64,000 nt of DNA from Dendrocalamus latiflorus (lineage: Eukaryota > Streptophyta > Magnoliopsida > Poales > Poaceae), in NCBI GenBank assembly GCA_017311315.1, contig CM029654.1:6455382-6519381 (forward strand), in the 5' to 3' direction. The notes beneath the pieces are model-generated. The model had not been told where the DNA came from. It searched no databases and was given only the letters and a program-made list of their open reading frames with translations. A program made the position numbers and the translations under genes. Positions 55,985-64,000 of the stretch are shown here, piece after piece (positions within the stretch are counted from its first letter, which is position 1; each line of letters begins with the position of its first letter).

Positions 55985-57545
55985 TGTAACATCTCGATTT
56001 TTCAAAATTAGGTTATCTAAATTTCAAATTGACCATTTGTAAAATTTTAGGTGTATTTTTTAAAAAATTAACATTTAATTAAAAGCGTCGCACTAAATTT
56101 AAAATTTAAAATCATTAAATTTAATTGTTCGAAAGGTTGCATTAAAATTTAATTTATTTGGTTTCATGTTTTTGCATGCATTTATCCCGCTTCACCAGTT
56201 CGATCGACAGCAGACGAAAATATCTACGAGTTATTCTTTTTTCTACCTTCTCCAACTATAGCCTATAAAACTAAATCCTTCCCTCATTCACCACCCTTAC
56301 CAGCCACTTCATCCACTGCCTACCCCCTCACTTCATTGTTTCACCCCAACCGAACACCCCCCACTGCCATTTCTTTCCAAGCCAACATGAACAAGCTCAC
56401 ACCTTCTCTCTTTCCAATCACCGCCAAAAATCACAAATCCTTTAATGCATGTTATACCATCGTGTTCCCCATCATCTGAGTATTCCATTCATCCAAGTAT
56501 TTTTCGCATGCAAGTCCATTTGAGCGATTTTGCAAGAGGAGAGAAGCGCTGTGGTGCAGCTGTGCGGTGGCGTCGAGCGGCAAGAGCCGTGCATGAGGCG
56601 CTGAGCCAGAAGCAGAGCAGCAGCATGCAAGCCTCAGGTACATGCTAGAGGCTGAGCCATGCAATGATGCTGAGCTGAGGCAGCCCAGCGCCAAGGCGAG
56701 CTGGGCAGCGGCGCTGTGCATGCGCGTGCATGGCCATGCAGTGGCAATGGCGCTGAGTAGCTGGGCGGCGGCCATGCCAGTAGTTGGCTTGGAGGTGGCG
56801 GCGTTGGGAAAAAGCTGAGCAGTGTTGAGGAGCCGGCCGAGGGGCAGGCGCGGCTAGAGGAGCAGCAGGCGCGTGACGAGGCCAGTGGCTGCGGCCGGCG
56901 CAGGCAGCAGCCATGGCCGGGGGAGGCACTTGTTGGATCTACCTCACGTGGTCATGAGCTTCGAGTACCTCATGTGGTCGTGAGCTTCGAGTACTCGGGC
57001 GACTTCTTCGACTGCTTTAGTCTCACGTGTCGTGAGCTCTGAGTTCCTCATGTGGCCGTGAGCTTCAAGTACTCGAATGACTTCTTCGACAGCTTCAGTT
57101 TCACGTGGTCATATAGACTTGCGATATACTACAAGTTTTGTTAAGTACACAATGTACTCAACCTTACTTAAATTATTGTTGATTAGAGAATGAAGAAGGA
57201 TATGTGTCCGACGATGCGTACTTTGCCCTCGGTATTGGGGAATTCGACGATGGGTTTTTCTAGGGCCTAATCCCCCCAGTCGGTTGCCTGTGGGCTATGG
57301 TAGTATACCACTAGATGTTTTTGCCTATTTGTTTGTCTTCCACTGCGATTTACTCTTAACTCTGATATTTGTTTGGCCGGTTAGCCATATGTTGTAAATT
57401 TTATCTCGCATCGCTTACATATTTGCCCCTTTTGTTGTAAATTTATTTACGATGTGTATGGATGTGATCTCAATGTTATGAATATGTGTACTAGCCACTG
57501 CTCATGGGACTAGTATAGAACACATGCAGCGACCCCCGCTCGGGG
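55985..57545 (+). repeat. LTR-like block 1
   Basis: Begins TGTAACATCTCGATTTTTC, like the solo LTR at 48654, with TATAAAAC at 56264-56271 and a GC-rich stretch at 56540-56930. It ends near GGGTTCCCCACA. The 3' part from about 57120 matches LTR-like block 2. No flanking duplication was found. A 78-bp tandem repeat (CCTCATGTGG.CGTGAGCTTC) lies at 56968-57115. Confidence 0.55.
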
Positions 57546-58717
57546 TTCCCCACAGGAGATCCTGAAGCAAACGACGTACACAGTTTTAAACTAAGAAAGC
57601 CAAGAAATTGCCTTATTTATTTTGACTTTTAAATAAACTAAAAGTTAAAAGTTCAAAAGAACGAAGCTTTCTACTTACGTAAATGCAACATACAGGAAGT
57701 CAAGAAGAATGCACCAAACTGAGCCGGAAATTTGATTATCATGATATAACCATTCAAAAGTTCTAGTGGCTGCCACTATTCGACCTGTAGTTTATACTTT
57801 TTTCAGAGCACAGTGTACATTGTTGACATAACATGCATGCTTCAGCTGATTGTTGGCCAGCCCTGATCAACTCGGCTTCGGCTTCTGGCTTATTTTTCAC
57901 TATTCATAAGTTTTGTCTTTTTCTGAACTTTTGGCTTTTTGTTGAGCTTTTTTGCCGGTTCTTTGTTTGTATTATACGTAATGGGCTAACATATTTTTTA
58001 TATTTTTAAATTTTTTTAAATTTAATTATGCTAAATAAGTCTCTGTCAGCTACAGTGTTTTTTCAGCCAGCTACAGTGTTTTCAGCCATAAGCCATGAGC
58101 TTTTCAGCCGAACCGATCACCACCATAATCTACGCGGAGAAACATGCTACACGTAATAAAGTAGCTGAAAATTTCGAACCACTTGCTGTTCAGACTTCGG
58201 AGTTCTAAAGAAGTCATCAAATAGCACCAAACTAATTCATCACAGCTTTGTACTTCCCTTTCAAAGACTCCAACAAAGCGTGAACGAAGCAACCAGTATG
58301 ACCTTTAGATTTTGGAAAGCCACCAAACGCGGAGACACACGTCACGGAAATAGGGAAATTTCTCCGATATCGGGATGTCTTGTGCTTACATTTAAGCTGA
58401 CGACGTTAAGTCTACCACTTTATTTGAAAAATCAGATTAAAGTTAGATAGATTTTGTTATCTAATGGTTGTCTCGGCAAAAAATACATTTTTTGCAACTT
58501 GATTAAAAAATAGCTACCCAAACAACGAAATTATTATAATCCATCGTAGCTTCTTTGCTTGACAAAGCTAAATATGTCTCACACAATCAAAGGACGCACC
58601 TGTATACTAATTTTTGGGAGAAACCTGACATGATTTTCCAACTTGAAGTACCAAATTATGTACGGCCATCCATTGGATGCCAGCTTGCAGCCGAAAAAAT
58701 CCACTCGTTTATCTATG
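57120..58717. repeat. Segmental duplication, copy 1
   Basis: From GATATACTACAAGTTTTG through CACTCGTTTATCTATGTTT it matches 60636-62087 along its length with scattered substitutions. It combines the 3' end of an LTR-like block with about 1.1 kb of flanking sequence. It carries a MITE (57862-58122) that copy 2 lacks, and lacks the extra 117-bp duplication of copy 2. Confidence 0.85.
57862..58122. mobile_element. MITE family A, inserted after duplication
   Basis: Ends CTGATCAACTCGGCTTCGGC and (minus strand) GTGATCGGTTCGGCTGAAAA form inverted repeats. The paralogous site in copy 2 (near 61490) runs TGTTGG directly into TATAATCTACGCGG, an empty site. Confidence 0.7.
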
Positions 58718-58739
58718 TTTGCATGTGCTTGGATTGAAC

Positions 58740-61073
58740 ATCTATGAATTGGTTAAATTAATTAAAATAGGGAGATAATAGATATACGAGTTTGTGCATG
58801 ATGAGCAATCTTGATTGATAATAGCGGAGCAACATATACATGTTAAATTGGATTGAGTTGGAGGAATTCTTGTGGATTCTATATTGAACAAAGATTATGA
58901 GATAGGAAGGAAAATAGGAGTTTAATTCCAGATCTTCGAAATTCGGTTGGCATAAAATATTGTTGTTCTTTTTCTGGATTTTTCCCACAAAACTAAATTG
59001 TTTTGCTAATAACTTTTGCATACGAACTCCGATTTGAGTGTTTTCTATCTCTAAATTTTTGTAAAATTATGCTCTTTCAAAATATGCAAAATATTTAGAT
59101 TTGGTTTCTGTTTGAGTTTATTTAGCTATTATTTGTGCTTGTTTGACTTTTACCGATTAGATACTAACATACTGAAAATGGTGAGATCGATCTTAGGCAA
59201 ATCTCTAAGCAAAAACAGCAAGGCAAGTATCTCCTTTGACCATGTTGATTCTAATATTTTAATTATTGTACATTTTTGCAAAAATCTATTATGCATGCAT
59301 GTATGTTTCAGTAAAATTGCTATACTGTGGGTAATGGTAGTATGACCACTCAAATGCATTGAACCTTCTTTGCAAATTTGATATCCTCACTGTTGTAACC
59401 CTTAGGACATGGTTAGATATAGCTAATGTCAAATTTTGGGTATATTATTTTTGAGTACATGTTCTAGATGCTTAGCCAAGCACTAGTTTCTGCTAAATTT
59501 GATTTTTCAAACAATTTTACACGTGGGCATAATGGTTTCAAAATATTGGACTAAAGGGGGAACCTCTGTTACTTTGGTATCAAATAAAATGAAAAACCTA
59601 GTTTTTGGACACGGGCGAGTTATATGGTATACAGTCAAATGTGAGAGGAAATCTCGCATGTTTACAGGGGGAGACTCTCGCCCGAGTCAATTAAGGACCG
59701 AACGCTATTGCCGCATATTTAAGTCACACTGTACAATCACATGTGCTATATGGGCTCTGATATTTAGCTGATTTAGTTGTTTAGGTCTAGCCTTGTATTG
59801 TGGTAGGCACATATGTAGTAAGGGCACTCCGGTTAGATTTGCTCGTAGGGCCCCTTCACCAAGCTTTAATATAATGATGAATGCGCATTTAGGGGACATA
59901 CCTAAGTGAGGGTCTTCACTTAGAAGATTTACCTAAATGAGGACTTGAATGCTCTCTTAGGGGATATACATAAGAGAGGTTTGATGTTCATCGAGCTGGT
60001 GCAAGGTTAGGATTAGATAACCTAAAAGCTATAAGATAGTCACTTCCGTTGCACGCCCAAGAAAAGCGTGTAATGGCAAACAATATATTTGATTATCTTG
60101 TATGAGTAAAGCTGTACAACCTCCTCAGAGTGTTAAAAACTATTTAAATAGCCGTGCTCGCGATCATGAGCAATCTTGGATATAGCCACAAATGGTATAA
60201 TTTTCCTTTTAAAAAATATTTTACTGAATATATGAGATGGCATGTACGCATCTTTTGTGTGCCATGCCCATGGGTGGGATTTGTGCGATGTTTTCAGTCG
60301 AGGAAGGCTGTGTATGAATTTAAGATACTATTTATGGAAATTATGTAAATGTTATTTCATTATATGTCAAGTGCTTTTTACAATTCTGTTTGCAAATTAT
60401 TACTTATTGATATTGCCATATGAAATCTGCTTTATGCTGAAAATAACTTAATATAGAGTCTCATCCTTTGACATACATACATACATACATACATACATAC
60501 ATACATACATACATACATACATACATACATACATACATACATACATACATACATACATACATACATACATACATACATACATACATACATACATACATAC
60601 ATACATACATACATACACACACATATATATAATTTTGTGATATACTACAAGTTTTGCTGAGTACACAATGTACTCAATCTTATTTAAATTATTGTTGATT
60701 AGAGAATGAAGAAGGATATGTGTCTGACGATGTGTATTTTGCCCCCGGCATTGAGGAATTCGACGATGGGTTTTTCTAGGGCCTAATCCTCCCAGTCGAT
60801 TGCCTGTGGGCTATGGTAGCATACCACTGAATATTTTTATTTATTTATTTGTCTTCCGCTGCGATTTACTTTTAACTCTAATATTTGTTTGGCCGGTTGG
60901 CCATATGTTGTAAATTTTATCTCGCATCACTTACATATTTGCCCCTTTTGTTGTAAATTTATTTATGATGTGTATGGATGTGATCTTAATGTTATGAATG
61001 TGTGTACTAGTCACTGGTCACGGGACTAGTATAGAACACATGCAGCGATCCCTGCTCAGGGTTCCCCACAGGA
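58740..61073 (+). repeat. LTR-like block 2
   Basis: CAAGGCAAGTATCTCCTTTGACCATGTTGA (59220-59250 region, read in parts) and GCTGTACAACCTC.TCAGAGTGT (60110) have counterparts in the solo LTR at 48654-51558 (near 50110 and 50850), so this is a related gypsy-type LTR. It ends GGGTTCCCCACA near 61073, like block 1. A microsatellite interrupts it. The left boundary is uncertain. Confidence 0.5.
60471..60617. repeat. (ATAC)n microsatellite
   Basis: About 36 uninterrupted ATAC units, followed by short CA and TA runs. The Cys-Met-Tyr-Val open frames on the minus strand are a by-product of the 4-base period. Confidence 0.97.
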
Positions 61074-62087
61074 GATGCTGAAGCAAACGACGCACACAAT
61101 TTTAAACTAAGAAAGCCAAGAAGTCGTCTTATTTATTTTGAACTAGTATAGAACACATGCAGCGACCCTCGCTCGGGGTTCCCCACAGGAGATGCTGAAG
61201 CAAACGACGCACCCAATTTTAAACTAAGAAAGCCAAGAAATCGTCTTATTTATTTTGACTTTCAGATAAACTAAAAATTAAAAGTCCGAAAGAACGAAGC
61301 TTTCTACTTACGTAAATGCAACATACAGGAAGTCAAGAAGAATACACCAAACTGAGCCGGAAATTTGATTATCATGATATAACCATTCAAAAGTTCTAGT
61401 GGCTGCCACTATTCGACCGGTAGTTTATACTTTTTTCAGAGCACAGTGTACATTGTTGACATAACATGCATGCTTCAGCTGAGTGTTGGTTATAATCTAC
61501 GCGGAGAAACATGCTACACGTAATAAAGTAGCTGAAAATTTCGAACCACTTGCTGTTCAGACTTCGGAGTTCTAAAGAAGTCGTCAAATAGCACCAAACT
61601 AATTCATCACAGCTTTGTACTTCCCTTTCAAAGACTCCAACAAAACGTGAACGAAGCAACCAGTATGACCTTAAGATTTTGGAAAGCCACCTAACGCGGA
61701 GACACACGTCACGGAAATAGGGAAATTTCTCCGATATCGGGATGTCTTGTGCTTACATTTAAAGCTGACGACGATAAGTCTACCACTTTATTTGAAAAAT
61801 CAGATTAAAGTTTGATAGATTTTGTTATCTAATGGTTGTCTCGGCAAAAAAAATACATTTTTTTGCAACTTGATTAAAAAATAGCTACCCAAACAACGAA
61901 ATTATTATAATCCATCGTAGCTTCTTTGCTAGACAACGCCAAATATGTCTCACACAATCAAAGGACGTACCTGTATACTAATTTTTGGGAGAAACCTGAC
62001 ATGATTTTCCAACTTAAAGTACCAAATTAGGTACGGCCATCCATTTGATGCCAGCTTGCAGCCGAAAAAATCCACTCGTTTATCTAT
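60636..62087. repeat. Segmental duplication, copy 2
   Basis: Paralogue of 57120-58717 (see that entry). It ends about 320 bp upstream of the arabinogalactan-protein start codon, so this copy is the native upstream region or its direct neighbour. Confidence 0.85.
61025..61258. repeat. 117-bp tandem duplication
   Basis: ACTAGTATAGAACACATGCAG... at 61025-61141 is repeated at 61142-61258 with a few substitutions. It contains the LTR end and the first flanking bases; present in copy 2 only. Confidence 0.85.
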
Positions 62088-62410
62088 GTTTTCCTTAAAT
62101 AGGCGTGCGTTTATCTCTTAGCGTTTGCATATTCGAATTGATAAATACGAAGCAATAAAAAAATATTTCGTCGCACCGCTAGATCCCGATCCGACGGTCG
62201 TGCTCGTCACACGGTCCACCGACACAAGACGATAACGTAATTAATCGTATCCTGTTTTTCCTCCATTTTTCTACCGCGTATCCTGTTCCCACCCTTTTTA
62301 TACCCCCTCAATACTTGGGAGGCAGCAGCGCGTACCCCACTTGCGAACACACCACCTCTAAACCCAAACCCTAGTAGGGCTGCTCTCTCGCCACCTCGCC
62401 GCCTCCTCTC
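62088..62410 (+). promoter_or_regulatory. Promoter of the arabinogalactan-protein gene
   Basis: TTTATAC at 62297-62302 is the best TATA candidate, about 110 bp upstream of the ATG. A leader with AACCCTAG (telo-box like) and CT-rich motifs follows. Confidence 0.55.
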
Positions 62411-62812
62411 ATGGCGCGCCTCCACCTCGTGGCCGTGGCCATGGCCGTGCTCTTCGCCGCAGCCGCCGCGCAGGCCCCCGGAGCCTCCCCGACGCCCGCC
62501 CCCAGGGCCCAGCCTCCGGCGACCCCTCCTCCGGCCGCGCCGCCGGCCCGCCCTCCCGCGCAGCCTCCGGCGACGCCTCCCCCGGCCAACGCCCCCGCGC
62601 CCTCCCCGAAGGCCCCATCTCCGGCTCCCAAGGCCGGCCCCCCCTCCCCGACCGCCCCCTCGCCGCCGGAGCCGTCGCCGGGCTCGAGCTCCCAGCCTCC
62701 GGCTGGGGCCCCGTCGACCTCCCCTCCGCCGCCGAACGCCGCGGCTAGCGTCGCCCCCGCCGCCGCGTGGGCGGCCGCTGCCGCCGTGGCGGCCGTCGCT
62801 GTCTTCTACTGA
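62411..62812 (+). CDS. Classical arabinogalactan protein
   Basis: Single exon, 133 aa. Residues 1 to about 21 (MARLHLVAVAMAVLFAAAAA) are a signal peptide ending near AQA. The mature part to about residue 112 is Pro/Ala/Ser/Thr-rich with AP, SP, TP and PPP motifs, which are substrates for proline hydroxylation and arabinogalactan addition, plus a few Lys. The last 20 or so residues are Ala/Val-rich and hydrophobic, ending in AVFY, as expected of a GPI-anchor signal. The product is a heavily glycosylated cell-surface proteoglycan. Length and layout match small classical AGPs. A frame on the opposite strand is Arg/Gly-rich and taken as a shadow. The upstream DNA lies next to the segmental duplication. 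Confidence 0.88.
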   Translation: MARLHLVAVAMAVLFAAAAAQAPGASPTPAPRAQPPATPPPAAPPARPPAQPPATPPPANAPAPSPKAPSPAPKAGPPSPTAPSPPEPSPGSSSQPPAGAPSTSPPPPNAAASVAPAAAWAAAAAVAAVAVFY

Positions 62813-63628
62813 GGAGATCCGCGCCCCCCGAGATGAAATCCTCGCCGCCTCGGCCGCTGATATGGCCACTCGATATCACCTCTACTGTCATTGCTGCTGT
62901 TAATTTATTATTGATTAGCTATTGCCCTTCCTTTTGGGTTGGATGCTTCATGCTTATTCCATTCGGTTTAGTCTAGGAAGTCGTCAGATCTAGCGTTTGT
63001 GCTTGCGTGCGTGCGTTCATAGAGACACCCTGATGCTGTGGCTTGCCATTGTATAATCCCCCGTTTCTTCTGCAGGGCATTCTTTACTTTACCGGCCTTG
63101 TTTGCTTGATCTGTGCTTGTTCGTGCAGATCTGGAGAGCCGAAGCCCCAGGTCTCCAGATCTGCCCAGATTTTTCTTCTCTCTGTAGCAGTGGTAGCATT
63201 TAGCAAGCGTTTTTTTTTGGATTCTATCAGTTTTTTCGTTGCTTTTGTGAGTGAGAACGATGTAGTTCTTATCAAAAAAAAAGAGAACGATGTAGTTTAG
63301 TGACGTTGGTGGCCAGCTGGGGAGCAACATGCGCGGGGGTTGAAATGGTGCATCGTGGAGGCGTCAGGTCTGGAACTGTGGAGTTCCACTCGCTGGTGGC
63401 GGTGGTGGGGTCACTGGGGTGGGCGCGCCATGCGGCGGCTGGGCGAGGACGCGGGCGCGTGGCCGCTGCCTGCGGCAGCGTGTGCGTTTTGGGGGTGTTT
63501 CCGTGAGGACCGCGGCACTCGCTCCTGACGGCGAAGGTGGTTTCGGTGCGGTTGGTGCGTTTGTGCCAAAGTTATTAATTCCGTCCGGTACCGGCCGGAA
63601 AGGATATGGCACAAAGGAGGTTGCATCT
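62813..63628 (+). other. AGP 3' region and flank
   Basis: Probable 3' untranslated sequence followed by unassigned DNA; GAGAACGATGTAGTT appears twice near 63255-63295. Overlapping open frames at 63300-63631 on both strands reflect GC content. Confidence 0.35.
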
Positions 63629-63874
63629 TAGCTTGTTCTTTTCGGCTGCAGTTTATAATTTTTGACTAAAATTTTTGAATTTTAGCTGTTTACGGTACAG
63701 ATTACGGAGAGACAGATACTCACTTATGATTTTGGCTGGTATAGATGTTGGGTTTTTAACGTGTAGATCGTTTAACTTGTAGACCCTGTCTTGAGAAAAT
63801 ACTCTGTTTAAAAGTTAGATACTGTAGCAAAAGCCAAAAATCGTCAGCTTTTGACTTAAAAGAACAGGTCCTGT
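63629..63874. repeat. Dispersed MITE family B, copy 5
   Basis: Ends TGTTCTTTTCGGCTG and (minus strand) TGTTCTTTTAAGTCAAAAGC; contains ATGATTTTGGCTGGTATAGA and AATACTCTGTTTAAAAGTTAG. It lies between an inverted pair AATTCCGTCCGG (63577) and CCGGACGGAATT (63910), so it may be nested in an older element. Confidence 0.55.
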
Positions 63875-64000
63875 ATCGGTCAGAATTCCGGTCGTTTCTA
63901 GAACCACTCCGGACGGAATTGTGCATCCTACCGATTCTGGTACCGGCCAAGAAGCGCTCAGTTCGGAGAATTTTTCGTACGAATAATCCATTTTTTATTC

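Noticed and set aside
60432..60666. Cys-Met-Tyr-Val repeat protein
   Set aside because: Pure consequence of the (ATAC)n microsatellite.
55985..61073. A complete LTR retrotransposon between the two LTR-like blocks
   Set aside because: The sequence between the blocks is the duplicated flank also found after block 2, and no gag or pol motif is present.
62207..62869. 220-residue Arg/Gly-rich minus-strand frame over the AGP gene
   Set aside because: Reverse-strand shadow of the Pro/Ala codons; no motif of its own.

Overview
The window is nuclear DNA of a flowering plant, almost certainly a grass (Poaceae). Evidence: GT-AG spliced plastid-protein genes with GC-rich first exons, an arabinogalactan-protein gene, Tourist- and Stowaway-type MITEs, gene-capturing DNA transposons, and nested copia and gypsy retroelements. 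I cannot name the species. No bacterial-style system (operon, CRISPR, phage) is present. Most of the sequence is transposable elements around four host loci.

Region 1 (1-13.6 kb) is a DNA-transposon nest. An hAT-type element (620-2625) has a perfect 8-bp target duplication and carries pieces of two host genes: two exons of an anthranilate synthase beta-subunit gene on the minus strand and a HARBI1/ALP1-like fragment on the plus strand. It sits inside an older hAT-like element (417-3725). Two decayed Mutator-like elements (MULEs) follow in opposite orientation. Region 2 (13.6-17.7 kb) holds MITEs, a 43-bp tandem array and a GC-rich stretch. Region 3 (17,668-24,986) is a Ty1/copia element on the minus strand with identical 191-bp LTRs and a 5-bp target duplication, yet with a broken gag-pol; its leader has hairpin-bearing tandem repeats and a GC-rich block. 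Region 4 (26.6-29.8 kb) is a gag-only LTR element.

Region 5 (29.8-48 kb) is the genic core: DiT1, the plastid 2-oxoglutarate/malate translocator (minus strand, 4 exons, 550 aa); RIBA, a bifunctional riboflavin-biosynthesis enzyme (plus strand, 7 exons, 559 aa); and the C-terminal exons of a LETM1-like gene whose upstream part is disrupted by a gypsy relic. DiT1 and RIBA are divergently oriented about 2.5 kb apart, with hAT/MITE material between them.

Region 6 (48.6-64 kb) has a 2.9-kb solo LTR with a perfect target duplication, several MITEs, two further LTR-like blocks, and a tandem duplication of the DNA upstream of an arabinogalactan-protein gene (62,411-62,812). One duplicated copy carries a MITE that the other lacks. 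DiT1 and RIBA both work in plastids but in different pathways; nothing here shows that the host genes act together.
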